From NCBI GenBank assembly GCA_003612335.1, contig RAYO01000012.1, positions 62,001-126,000 on the forward strand: a DNA stretch of 64,000 nt, read 5' to 3'. Below are positions 1 through 6,886 of the stretch, piece by piece (positions within the stretch are counted from its first letter, which is position 1; every line of letters starts with the position of its first letter). Source of the DNA: a bacterium 1xD42-67. Lineage in GTDB: Bacteria; Bacillota; Clostridia; Oscillospirales; Oscillospiraceae. A program made the position numbers and the translations under genes. Below the pieces are notes generated by a model that was given only the letters and a program-made list of their open reading frames with translations, searched no databases and had not been told where the DNA came from.

Positions 1-19
1 GCAAGTAAATAATCTGGCA

Positions 20-886
20 TCAGTCCCACCCAAACCTTTCCGGCCTTATGGCCTCAGTTGCCCCCAAAGCTGGGAGCTTCTCCTCGTCCTCCCAGCGCCG
101 GCCGTTGATCCAGGAGGCGGGGTAGGGAATACCTTGGCCGTCCTCCTCCCGAATCTTCCGCTGCCACTCAGGGCTGGCCAGTTGGCGCTGGAGGGCATGG
201 CCCATCACCACCAGCAGCCTGTCATCCGGATGCAGTGAGTCCCAAGCGCGTATCGCTGCCTGTTTGGACTTCTTGACGGGGTACATCCGCCAGAAGCCCT
301 CAAACCGCTCCGGCTTCCAATCGGGCGCCGCCTTTGCTGCTCGGCCCCGCTTTGGCTTTCCTGAGCCCGCCGCCCCCTGGGGGGCTTTGGGGGGATCATC
401 TGTTAGGCTGTTATCTGGGTTTATATCTGGTAATGGTGTCCCCGTTTGGTGAAATGATTGTCCCCGTTCCGTGTTTTGCATTTCACCGTTTGGTGAAATG
501 CATCCAGCCGTTTCTGTGGCGCACTCTGCAAAATAGGCCATCGCTTTGTCGGAGAGGGAATACCAGCTTGTCCTGTCCCGCTTGTCCTGGTTGAAGCAGC
601 CTGTCAGAAGCAGGCTGTTCTTCTTGCAGGCGGAAATGATACGCTCAATCTGCCGTCTGCTCCAGTACGGGTGCGCCTCACAGAAAGCGGCCAGGGAGTT
701 GAATGTCCAGTATCTCCCCTCGTAAAAATTCTTCTCATAAGCCTTGTTATGCTTGAGCCAAAAATAGATGTTATGCAGGAAAACAGCGACGTCTACCCCA
801 TAGGTCTGAGCCAGCACAGGATTAAAATGATGGTCTGGTATATTCTTCACCCCCATTCTTGGTGTAGCTTTTAGCACTGAACTCAT
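20..886 (-). CDS. Phage-type replication protein
   Basis: Likely replication initiator of the left-hand prophage-like element. The N-terminal ~110 residues look like a winged-helix replication domain (HHFNPVLAQTYGVDVAVFLHNI, then a WSRRQIERII helix). A Pro/Lys/Arg-rich linker follows at about residues 160-195, and the C-terminal block FWRMYPVKKSKQAA...YPASWINGRRW is common at the end of phage replication proteins. It is the last complete gene of the leftward early operon and overlaps the gene upstream by 4 nt. The family call rests on domain look and position; no catalytic motif is visible, so a DnaD-type helicase-loading role is inference. Confidence 0.7.
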   Translation of the reverse strand: MSSVLKATPRMGVKNIPDHHFNPVLAQTYGVDVAVFLHNIYFWLKHNKAYEKNFYEGRYWTFNSLAAFCEAHPYWSRRQIERIISACKKNSLLLTGCFNQDKRDRTSWYSLSDKAMAYFAECATETAGCISPNGEMQNTERGQSFHQTGTPLPDINPDNSLTDDPPKAPQGAAGSGKPKRGRAAKAAPDWKPERFEGFWRMYPVKKSKQAAIRAWDSLHPDDRLLVVMGHALQRQLASPEWQRKIREEDGQGIPYPASWINGRRWEDEEKLPALGATEAIRPERFGWD

Positions 887-1149
887 TTAGCTGCCGTATG
901 CCTGACATACTGGATCAGCTCAAAACCGTCCATAATAATCTGCTTAGCCGGGTAGAGGGAGTCAATGGCCTTTTGGGGCTCGACGCCCAGCGAGGCCGCT
1001 ACCGAATCCAGGCCCTCATGGATCAGGATGTGTCCTTGCCCTAACGGTTTTACGACGGCCATAGCCTGGATGACCTTAACGTCGTCCGGCATTGCGTCTA
1101 AGACATCGATTATTTCAAGAAGCCGGTTTTTCAAATCCTTTGGCGTCAT
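883..1149 (-). CDS. Small unknown phage protein, paralogue A
   Basis: An 88-residue protein of unknown function in the early operon, overlapping the replication gene by 4 nt. It has an N-terminal amphipathic helix (LKNRLLEIIDVLDAMP), a central HEGLDSVAASLG motif and a C-terminal MDGFELIQYV motif. The same three blocks occur in the same order in the gene at 1531-1809, so the two are diverged paralogues. No enzyme or DNA-binding signature was recognised. A GGGGG-type ribosome binding site precedes the ATG. Confidence 0.65.
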   Translation of the reverse strand: MTPKDLKNRLLEIIDVLDAMPDDVKVIQAMAVVKPLGQGHILIHEGLDSVAASLGVEPQKAIDSLYPAKQIIMDGFELIQYVRHTAAK

Positions 1150-1263
1150 TTCTTCACTACCCCCTTGTCAAATCCATTTTGCTGTGTTATCATAAACATG
1201 TCCTTATTGTACTCTTTGAGTACGGGTCCCGCGTGGCTGCGTTCACAGTCATGCGGGATTTTT

Positions 1264-1530
1264 TTATTTCTCCTCATACAGACCAAAATGAATCACCTCC
1301 GCCATAGTGAGGTCGATCCACGTCTTATCGACCTGCAGGACCGGCCGGCCGCCTGCGCCGGTGTAATATGCCGAATGGGAAGCTTTCCCCTTGTCCACCC
1401 AGCGCAGCCAGAAAGCGCGGCCATGCCGCTCGAAAACAGCCTGGTAGAGGGAGGGCACATCGTAGCCCTTGGCCCGGACCAGCTTCACCATGCTGGACTT
1501 AGTGGCCTTGGGCAAAATCTTCTTTGACAT
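1264..1530 (-). CDS. Small unknown phage protein
   Basis: An 88-residue basic protein lying between the two paralogues at 883-1149 and 1531-1809. Its ATG starts immediately after the stop codon of the upstream gene, so it is translationally coupled. The N-terminus is Lys-rich (MSKKILPKATKSSMVKLVRAKGY), followed by a W/Y-rich middle (AFWLRWVDKG). No family was recognised. About 110 bp without a gene separate its stop from the next start. Confidence 0.6.
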   Translation of the reverse strand: MSKKILPKATKSSMVKLVRAKGYDVPSLYQAVFERHGRAFWLRWVDKGKASHSAYYTGAGGRPVLQVDKTWIDLTMAEVIHFGLYEEK

Positions 1531-1809
1531 CTACTTTTCCTCCTGGACTGGAACAATCTCAACCAACGTGATTCCATCTAACACAGCCGTCCGCTGGATG
1601 TTGCTGGAATCTTCATACTCAAATCGGCGCTCTTGGATCTCCAGAGCGTAAGCGGCTGCCACCGAATCCAGTCCGCTGGTCAGCAGCAGTTCGGGATCGC
1701 CGTGCGAGCTGGACCTTGCAGTGTTGATCTCCACCTCCACCGGCAGACGCTCTATCAGGTCCACCAGCCTCAGAAGCTCCTCTTTGCGCTGCCTTGTCCT
1801 TGTGGTCAT
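1531..1809 (-). CDS. Small unknown phage protein, paralogue B
   Basis: A 92-residue protein with a helical N-terminus (EELLRLVDLIERLPVEVEI), the motif LLTSGLDSVAAAYALE and a C-terminal LDGITLVEIV strand. This is the same block order as the protein at 883-1149, so the two probably arose by duplication and divergence. The upstream 41-residue gene overlaps it by 4 nt (ATGA). Function is unknown; a small early regulator or host-takeover protein would fit the context, but that is inference. Confidence 0.65.
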   Translation of the reverse strand: MTTRTRQRKEELLRLVDLIERLPVEVEINTARSSSHGDPELLLTSGLDSVAAAYALEIQERRFEYEDSSNIQRTAVLDGITLVEIVPVQEEK

Positions 1810-1931
1810 CCCATTGTCCTCCCTAAGTACACGGCCAGAGCCAGCAGAAAAGCCAGCCCCGAAGCGGTGAGCACACCCCAGTTGAAAAGGTCCTCCAGCC
1901 AGGGGTGAGACTCAAACAGTTTTCGCCACAT
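1806..1931 (-). CDS. 41-residue single-span membrane peptide
   Basis: A short ORF beginning MWRKLFESHPWLED and continuing into one hydrophobic segment (about residues 19-36, VLTASGLAFLLALAVYLG). Support comes from an AGGAGG ribosome binding site 7 nt before the ATG and a 4-nt ATGA overlap with the next gene. It fits exactly between the Xre gene and paralogue B. It resembles small phage membrane peptides only in general form, and its function is unknown. Confidence 0.6.
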   Translation of the reverse strand: MWRKLFESHPWLEDLFNWGVLTASGLAFLLALAVYLGRTMG

Positions 1932-1942
1932 GATATAGCCTC

Positions 1943-2395
1943 CTAGTTTCCGTCTTTACAGTAGACTTCCAGTTCTAGGCCGGACTGAATAATCTGCCGC
2001 AGGTCTGCGATGATGGCCTCGAACTCAGGGCGCTCCTGGTCGTCGATGATCCCGTCCTCTGCGATGGCTAAGAGCCGGTCTAACCGGTTATCCTTTTGGA
2101 AACGGCGCAGACGGTTGTATATTCGGACCGTTACTTCCAGCACGCTGCGCTCTTCCAGCTGGGGGATAACCTGGCCAAACAGTACATTGTTCTCTTGCAG
2201 ATGTTGAACAGCCAGGTGCTGAGTGCCATAACAGCTAACCATTGCGTTTACGATATCGTTAGGGGGTATGCGCTGCCCTATTTCATATGCTCGTACACTT
2301 TCTACAGAAATACCCAGCCGTTCTGCAGCTGCTTCTTGGGTAAAACCGGCTGTGCGGCGGGCGATTTTGTAAATGTTTCGGTATTCCTCCGACAT
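1943..2395 (-). CDS. Xre-family transcriptional regulator, 150 aa
   Basis: A DNA-binding regulator with an N-terminal helix-turn-helix at about residues 8-60 (RRTAGFTQEAAAERLGISVESVRAYEIGQRIPPNDIV). A longer helical C-terminal half probably mediates oligomerisation or partner binding. The start follows a strong AAGGAGG site. It lies in the leftward early operon between the excisionase-like gene and the small membrane peptide. It is longer than the Cro-like protein at 2680-2913 and may act as a second early regulator; its targets are unknown. Confidence 0.75.
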   Translation of the reverse strand: MSEEYRNIYKIARRTAGFTQEAAAERLGISVESVRAYEIGQRIPPNDIVNAMVSCYGTQHLAVQHLQENNVLFGQVIPQLEERSVLEVTVRIYNRLRRFQKDNRLDRLLAIAEDGIIDDQERPEFEAIIADLRQIIQSGLELEVYCKDGN

Positions 2396-2427
2396 GGACT
2401 TTTCCTCCTTCCTGGGGTATGGTCAGC

Positions 2428-2640
2428 TTAACCGGCTTCGATTGACGGCTCCTGGCAGCCCAGGAATTGCAGTACGTCTGTTTTAAGCACTCGAATCTGC
2501 TTACCGACCTTGATGCCTCTGATCTGGTTGGAGCGCACCAGCTCATAGACGGTATTTCTCCCCACATGGAGAATGGGCATCAGCTCCTCCACGGACAGAA
2601 CCAGTGGGATATCATCGAATGATGTGGGCCTGTTCTCCAC
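2428..2640 (-). CDS. Helix-turn-helix excisionase-like protein
   Basis: A 70-residue MerR/excisionase-type DNA-binding protein. The block LSVEELMPILHVGRNTVYELVRSNQIRGIKVGKQIRV is the canonical helix-turn-helix plus wing of the excisionase family, followed by LKTDVLQFLG. Translation starts at a GTG behind an AAAGGAGG site. In an element with a tyrosine integrase this could be the recombination directionality factor, but the same fold also serves as an ordinary regulator. It lies far from the integrase, so the Xis role is inference. Confidence 0.72.
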   Translation of the reverse strand: MENRPTSFDDIPLVLSVEELMPILHVGRNTVYELVRSNQIRGIKVGKQIRVLKTDVLQFLGCQEPSIEAG

Positions 2641-2679
2641 TCTGATCGCCTCCTTTCTTTGCTGTGATGGTCCTGGACC

Positions 2680-2913
2680 CTAGCTGGATACTGTGGGCGG
2701 CTCCCGGCCCAGCACTGTGTCAACGGAGCAGCCGAACAGATTGGCCAGTGCCAGCAGGTTGTCGGTCCCAGGCAGGTTGTAGCCCCGTTCCCACTGGGCG
2801 ACCGCACCGGGGGAGACTCCCAACTCGGCGGCCAGTCCGCGCTGATCCAGGCCGCGCCCCTCCCGCAGCCTCACCAGGGAAACCAGCGGGGGCAGTTTGA
2901 TTCTCTGCGACAT
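2680..2913 (-). CDS. Cro-like Xre regulator, 77 aa
   Basis: A compact helix-turn-helix protein; residues about 14-66 form the Xre fold (LREGRGLDQRGLAAELGVSPGAVAQWERGYNLPGTDNLLALANLFGCSVDTVLG). The ATG follows an AAAGGAGG site. It is near the head of the leftward early operon, divergent from the CI-like repressor at 3430, which is the usual place of a Cro-type early repressor. That role is inferred from position and size. Confidence 0.75.
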   Translation of the reverse strand: MSQRIKLPPLVSLVRLREGRGLDQRGLAAELGVSPGAVAQWERGYNLPGTDNLLALANLFGCSVDTVLGREPPTVSS

Positions 2914-2996
2914 TTTTACACCTCCTTTCAGGTTTGGGCTTGCTTAGTTGTGGCAAGCATGGTAAAATGTCATATACTGATAAGATATCTTCCCTG

Positions 2997-3263
2997 TTAC
3001 AAAGTCGATTCCGGAAGGGCGAGGTTGAAATACTCAATCACGATTTCAAGATACTGACTCAGCTTTTCCAGATCATCACTGGAGATATCTTCCCAATGGG
3101 TGTAAATGTCCCGGGCATACAGGGGGATTTGGCGTGACTTTATGAGAATATCCAGCGCCATTGATTCATTTCCAGATGCCTTTTCCTGGGACGATTGCCG
3201 CTTTTCTGTTTCAAGCGCCGCAACTCTTTGCTCCAGGGCCTTGAATCGTTTCTCTGTCACCAT
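2997..3263 (-). CDS. Small coiled-coil early protein
   Basis: An 88-residue protein whose N-terminal third is a predicted coiled coil (RFKALEQRVAALETEKRQ), followed by an acidic helical C-terminus. It is the first gene of the leftward operon, immediately downstream of the divergent operator region at 3323-3409. No enzyme motif is visible. First genes in this position are often regulators or host-interaction proteins, but its function is unknown. Confidence 0.6.
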   Translation of the reverse strand: MVTEKRFKALEQRVAALETEKRQSSQEKASGNESMALDILIKSRQIPLYARDIYTHWEDISSDDLEKLSQYLEIVIEYFNLALPESTL

Positions 3264-3299
3264 GATTTGTTATCCTCTCTTTTTTGCTCTTTCGCTTAC

Positions 3300-3417
3300 C
3301 TTGCCTAAATCATAATTATCATTTGCGTAATTGTCAATTGCTTTTTGCGATATTTTTGTTTTTTGTGATTATTGTGAATCTCTTACAACTAAAAAAAGAA
3401 TTTGTGAAAAATGACAG
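3300..3417. promoter_or_regulatory. Divergent operator region with five TTGYGA repeats
   Basis: AT-rich spacer between the leftward early operon and the CI-like repressor gene. Five same-strand copies of a TTGYGA motif are visible: TTGCGTAA at 3323, TTGCGATA at 3345, TTGTGATT at 3363, TTGTGAAT at 3372 and TTGTGAAA at 3402. An almost palindromic AATTGTCAATT overlaps the first. The arrangement fits binding of the CI-like and Cro-like proteins to control both directions. Confidence 0.5.
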
Positions 3418-3429
3418 GTGGTGGACCCT

Positions 3430-3765
3430 TTGGACATTGTAGATCGTATCTTCAAACTAGTCGATGAACTGTATAGTGAGCAGCAAATATTTGCTGCTGA
3501 GCTTGGTCTCCCACCTTCTGCGGTCAGCAATTGGAGAACTCGAAAATCGGCATCATACAATAAGCGGTTGCCTGAGATAGCAAGGGCTCTCGGAACCACA
3601 GTTACGTATCTTCTAACTGGGAAAGAAACTGAAGGGAAGGACTCCGATAACATTGATCAGCCCTATTTGGTCAGAAAATTCAACCGGCTGTCGCCCGAGG
3701 CCCAGGACAAGGTGATGACTTTTATTGATTTTCTATCCATGCAGGAGGATGCGGAGAAAAAATAA
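3430..3765 (+). CDS. CI-like phage repressor (Xre family)
   Basis: Probable lysogeny repressor. The N-terminal helix-turn-helix covers about residues 12-63 (EQQIFAAELGLPPSAVSNWRTRKS...LPEIARALGTTVTYLLTG). A short charged C-terminus follows and there is no LexA-type peptidase domain. The TTG at 3430 is preferred because AGGTGGTGG lies just upstream and gives an MDIVDRIFKL start. In-frame GTGs at 3418 and 3421 have no such site. It is transcribed away from the early operon across an operator with repeated TTGYGA sites. Lack of a self-cleavage domain suggests induction by the antirepressor (7801-8730) or another partner. Confidence 0.75.
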   Translation: MDIVDRIFKLVDELYSEQQIFAAELGLPPSAVSNWRTRKSASYNKRLPEIARALGTTVTYLLTGKETEGKDSDNIDQPYLVRKFNRLSPEAQDKVMTFIDFLSMQEDAEKK

Positions 3766-3824
3766 AAGTGCCCAACTTGGGCACTTTAGGAATACAAAAC
3801 GAAATCTTTCCGATATGATATAAT
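3765..3824 (+). promoter_or_regulatory. Palindrome/terminator and promoter upstream of hicBA
   Basis: The palindrome GTGCCCAACTTGGGCAC (3768-3784) is flanked by AAA and TTT and can terminate repressor transcription. It is followed 34 bp later by an extended -10 element ATGATATAAT (3815-3824) that serves hicBA. The same palindrome and the same -10 decamer recur at 4268-4319 in front of the next operon. Confidence 0.6.
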
Positions 3825-3843
3825 GACGATGGGAGGATTGACT

Positions 3844-4068
3844 ATGAACTATATTGTAAATTTGGCATGGGACCCGGAGACCAGCGTTTGGATCGCCACC
3901 AGCGGCGATATTCCTGGCCTTGTGCTGGAGTCCGGCTCCTTTGATGCCCTGCTGGAGCGCGTGCGCTTCGCTGTCCCCGAGCTGCTGGAGCTGAACGACC
4001 CGGACGCCACCCCCTTGACCTTGACCTTCCAATCTGAGCGCAAGGAGAGGATCATGGCGCATGGCTGA
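3844..4068 (+). CDS. hicB: HicB-like antitoxin (DUF1902-type)
   Basis: A 74-residue antitoxin of the HicB fold, with the characteristic opening strand YIVNLAWDPETSVWIATSGDIPGLVLESGSFDALLERV. It would neutralise the RNA-targeting HicA toxin encoded just downstream. The ATG at 3844 follows GGGAGG with good spacing; an upstream ATG in frame lacks this. The gene overlaps hicA by 8 nt. No C-terminal DNA-binding domain is visible, so autoregulation may depend on the complex or on another factor. Confidence 0.8.
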   Translation: MNYIVNLAWDPETSVWIATSGDIPGLVLESGSFDALLERVRFAVPELLELNDPDATPLTLTFQSERKERIMAHG

Positions 4069-4258
4069 GTACGAGAAGCAGGTGCGTGAGATTTTAACCA
4101 AGAATCGTTGTACTTTTGTACGACATGGCAGAGGGGACCATGACATTTGGTACAGCCCGATTAGTGGGAAATACTTCACAGTAGACGGAAAAATCAAGTC
4201 TCGACATACAGCCAATGCAATTATGAAACAGAGCGGTATTTCTCATAGATTTCGCTGA
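4061..4258 (+). CDS. hicA: HicA-like mRNA interferase toxin
   Basis: A 65-residue HicA toxin with a double-stranded-RNA-binding-like fold. The signature HGRGDHDIWYSP, with the expected catalytic His at about residue 27, is followed by the basic KSRHTANAIMKQSGI helix. HicA proteins cleave mRNA and are held in check by HicB. Overlap with hicB indicates coupled translation. The pair sits behind the prophage repressor, where lysogeny-expressed accessory genes are often found. Confidence 0.82.
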   Translation: MAEYEKQVREILTKNRCTFVRHGRGDHDIWYSPISGKYFTVDGKIKSRHTANAIMKQSGISHRFR

Positions 4259-4265
4259 AAGATAA

Positions 4266-4319
4266 ATGTGCCCAACTTGGGCACATGCATAGGACATATA
4301 GTTCAAACTATGATATAAT
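4266..4319 (+). promoter_or_regulatory. Second copy of palindrome plus -10 element
   Basis: GTGCCCAACTTGGGCAC recurs at 4268-4284, exactly 500 bp after the first copy, followed 25 bp later by ATGATATAAT (4310-4319). It lies between hicA and the gene at 4338. It may terminate hicA and mark the promoter of the DUF6978/DUF1828 operon. Confidence 0.55.
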
Positions 4320-4337
4320 TATAAAGGAGTAAGCAAT

Positions 4338-4853
4338 ATGGAATCTATCAATGACACTTTGTTGCAGGAAGTACTTTTCTGCAATAAGGTTGCTATTCGA
4401 GCAGATCGCAAAAAGCTCTCCTTCGCAAATCGACATCGAAGAAATAACATTTATCTTGTTTCAGAGAATAGGAAGTATGAATATAAATTCTACTTGCGTC
4501 AATCTGAGGACTTCCTTGAAGATTTTTCAGTTGGGTTGATATGGACAAATCCAGCTAACTATATAGAAATATCCAAAAGCAGTGTGATATTGCTTCGCTG
4601 TCAAGGACCACATGACGGAAAAGAACCACTTGGCTCAGATATTCACCATGATTACCATATTCATACTATTACCCTTGATGATTTTAAAGATAAACGCTAT
4701 CAAAAACCGTCAGGACGTGTACTTACTTCTGCATTCTCTTCATTTGAGCAAGCCATTTTTTATCTGATAAATGAATACAAAGTGAAAAATGTAGAAAGTG
4801 TTGTAGAGTTGCCTGAAGAAGTTGATCAAACTTCTCTCTTTGAGGAGGTGTAA
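4338..4853 (+). CDS. DUF6978-type protein
   Basis: A 171-residue protein resembling the DUF6978 family: an N-terminal helix with a basic RADRKKLSFANRHRRNNIYLV segment, a Y/F-rich beta region, and a HHDYHIHTITLDDF block near residue 115. It has AAAGGAG in front of the ATG and its own promoter, and is followed after 2 nt by the DUF1828 gene. Codon use and base composition are much more AT-rich than the surrounding core genome. Function is unknown. Tight pairing and location suggest a toxin-antitoxin or phage-defence unit, which is inference. Confidence 0.6.
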   Translation: MESINDTLLQEVLFCNKVAIRADRKKLSFANRHRRNNIYLVSENRKYEYKFYLRQSEDFLEDFSVGLIWTNPANYIEISKSSVILLRCQGPHDGKEPLGSDIHHDYHIHTITLDDFKDKRYQKPSGRVLTSAFSSFEQAIFYLINEYKVKNVESVVELPEEVDQTSLFEEV

Positions 4854-4855
4854 TC

Positions 4856-5629
4856 ATGCTTGATCTACAAGGGTTAGAATCTCTAATAACAGAGTTTAAA
4901 ACGCTGCAATTCCGTGAGAAGCGTTTGGGCCTGTTCAAAATCCTTGTACCATTTTTCTATGAAGATGGAGATATGTACGATCTCTTTGTAGAAGAGTGTC
5001 CATGTAATACAAGTTTGCTCCGTATCTCTGATCACGGACTTACATTGATGAAGTTATCCTATAATTTTGATATTGACACGCCAAGGAAGAAGGAGATATT
5101 GGAAAGTACAATCTCGCAAAACCATTGTTTAATTGATAATGGCATGATATACTTGGATGTTTATCCCCAACAATTTGTTATGGGTATCTATCAATTTGCC
5201 CAAGTGATTTCTAAAATAAATGCAATGGATATGCTCAGTTACGATATTGTGCAATCTCTTTTCTATGAGAGCCTCAATTCGTATATGCAGGAAAGTCTTA
5301 AACAATATGACTATGCTAAAGATTTTCGTCCTACAAAAGACAACCAACTTGTAGTAGATTATCATATTCCTGCTCACACGAATGGTACTAAGCCTTTATT
5401 TATATTTGGTGTCAATGAAAATACGAAAGCATCCAGAGTGGTCATTAGTTGTTTATCTTTTCAAAAACAAAAAATTCCATTTCGCAGTTTGATTGTGCAT
5501 GAGGATTTTGATAGCCTGTCTTCTTTTAATCGAAACCAGATTACCAATACAGCTGATAAACAGTTTACATCTTTGGATGATTTTCGGACAGAGGGTATTG
5601 ACTATATCTCTAGGGAACTGGCTTCCTAA
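4856..5629 (+). CDS. DUF1828/DUF1829 protein
   Basis: A 257-residue protein. Residues about 25-125 match the DUF1828 pattern (LVPFFYEDGDMYDLFVEE...LLRISDHGLTLMKLSY), and the C-terminal half looks like DUF1829 (about 150-250, with a TKPLFIFGVN strand). The acidic positions in DGDMYD and SDHG are conserved features of the family, whose biochemical role is unknown. It is coupled to the DUF6978-like gene (2-nt spacing, GAGGAGG ribosome site). The pair lies among accessory modules of the prophage and is AT-rich. Confidence 0.65.
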   Translation: MLDLQGLESLITEFKTLQFREKRLGLFKILVPFFYEDGDMYDLFVEECPCNTSLLRISDHGLTLMKLSYNFDIDTPRKKEILESTISQNHCLIDNGMIYLDVYPQQFVMGIYQFAQVISKINAMDMLSYDIVQSLFYESLNSYMQESLKQYDYAKDFRPTKDNQLVVDYHIPAHTNGTKPLFIFGVNENTKASRVVISCLSFQKQKIPFRSLIVHEDFDSLSSFNRNQITNTADKQFTSLDDFRTEGIDYISRELAS

Positions 5630-5852
5630 AGATATTCGATATCTGCGCTTGGTTGATAAAATCTCAACTAGACACAGCCAAAATCGTCTGATAAACTGGT
5701 GCCGTATTTAGGTGGAGAATTTCCACCTTTGCGGCCCCACTTTTTTGCACTATAATGGGGTTGCATTCAGGGCGGAGTAAGCTAGGGAGAAATGGCAAGG
5801 ATCAGGGGGATAGTGCGCCCTCAGCCAGACCGCAGCGGCCTTGAAATGATAA

Positions 5853-5883
5853 AAGCAGCTCCGGTGCTACACCGAAACTGCTT
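5853..5883 (-). terminator. Terminator of the GNAT toxin operon
   Basis: A hairpin with outer arms AAGCAG and CTGCTT and inner arms CGGTG and CACCG, followed on the minus strand by TTTTATCA. It touches the stop codon of the acetyltransferase gene. The rest of 5630-5852 shows only a small GTGGAGAATTTCCAC hairpin and no gene. Confidence 0.6.
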
Positions 5884-6496
5884 AACGTATGTATTTTAGC
5901 ATTTGTACCAGATACTCTCCGTCAAGTCCGGTCTCATCCTTATCCAACACTCTGCGGTCAAATTCACAGAAACCATTGGAAGAATAGAATTCTAAAAGCT
6001 TTGGTTTATCCTCGCACTCTAAATAGGCAAATTTCCCGCCTAAATCAAACTGTATCCTACTAATTTTGTGACACGCTTCCTCCAATAATTCATCTCCGGT
6101 AATCAATGAATTATAATTTTCAGCGTAGTTTTTTCCTAACTGAGCAATAAGAGGCGCTGACATGATATAGGATTTTAATTCGCTGTCATAGGTTGCAAAT
6201 TTGGATATTCGCTTACGCAATGTCTTGCTTTGTTTATAGAGAAATTTTGAGGTAATCGTGATATGCTTACTGGCCAATGCAAAATAACCGACTAGGACCC
6301 ACTGATTTTTGAATGAAGCAAAAACCAAATGGGTTTGCGCCCAGCTCTGCTTCGCAAAATCAATTGCTTTGCGTTTGAGGAACCCTTCAACATCAGGGTT
6401 GAGCGGGCACGAAAAACTAGAGAGGATATCCTTAACGGTATCCTCTCCCAGTTCCTCAATCAATATTCCAAGATTGACAACCCGGTATCCCGTCAT
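5882..6496 (-). CDS. GNAT-family acetyltransferase, probable toxin
   Basis: A 204-residue GNAT-fold protein of a type common in Firmicute mobile elements. The conserved part includes SSFSCPLNPDVEGFLKRKAIDFAKQ, then THLVFASFKNQWVLVGYFALASK (central strands), and a C-terminal LLEFYSSNGFCEFDRR block like the acetyl-CoA-binding end of GNATs. It overlaps by 4 nt a 58-residue gene whose product looks like an antitoxin. Related GNAT toxins acetylate aminoacyl-tRNA. The substrate here is not known and the toxin role is inferred from operon form. Confidence 0.65.
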   Translation of the reverse strand: MTGYRVVNLGILIEELGEDTVKDILSSFSCPLNPDVEGFLKRKAIDFAKQSWAQTHLVFASFKNQWVLVGYFALASKHITITSKFLYKQSKTLRKRISKFATYDSELKSYIMSAPLIAQLGKNYAENYNSLITGDELLEEACHKISRIQFDLGGKFAYLECEDKPKLLEFYSSNGFCEFDRRVLDKDETGLDGEYLVQMLKYIR

Positions 6497-6669
6497 TGCT
6501 TCGCTCCAAACATCTTACGAATTTCATCTCTGTTTGCGTCAGAAAACATCCTTGTCCGTAAAACCTGTTTTGAGCCCTTTTCTGCGGCGTGCTCTAAAGC
6601 GCTGACCAACCGTTCTGCTGCATGTTTATCTCGAATATGAATACTTTTCAATACACTTTTTGTCGCCAT
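6493..6669 (-). CDS. Small antitoxin-like partner of the GNAT protein
   Basis: A 58-residue basic helical protein (MATKSVLKSIHIRDKHAAERLVSALEHAAEKG...). The ATG at 6669 is chosen because GAAAGGGG lies 7 nt upstream; a longer in-frame extension to 6750 has no ribosome site. The stop overlaps the acetyltransferase start by 4 nt. Position, size and coupling fit an antitoxin. A DNA-binding role is possible but no canonical ribbon-helix-helix is certain. Confidence 0.6.
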   Translation of the reverse strand: MATKSVLKSIHIRDKHAAERLVSALEHAAEKGSKQVLRTRMFSDANRDEIRKMFGAKQ

Positions 6670-6886
6670 GATATACACCCCTTTCAATAAAGGCCGGAAC
6701 GATACCTTCGTTGTACGTTTTTGTACATTCATCTCCGAAGCGCATGGCAACCATTCTCTATCTATGTGAATTATTATATGCTAAAAATCACAAACTGTAA
6801 ACCCGGAAAATTTCACAAATTTTGCTATGTTTTGCCGTGTTTTGCCCAATCCTGTCGGCGCAACTGTTATGTCAAGATACCGGAGG

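Noticed and set aside
1200-1270. GC-rich stem followed by TTTTTTT on the plus strand inside the leftward operon
   Set aside because: The stem is short (CCCGC/GCGGG) with a long loop, and it points against the direction of the genes here.
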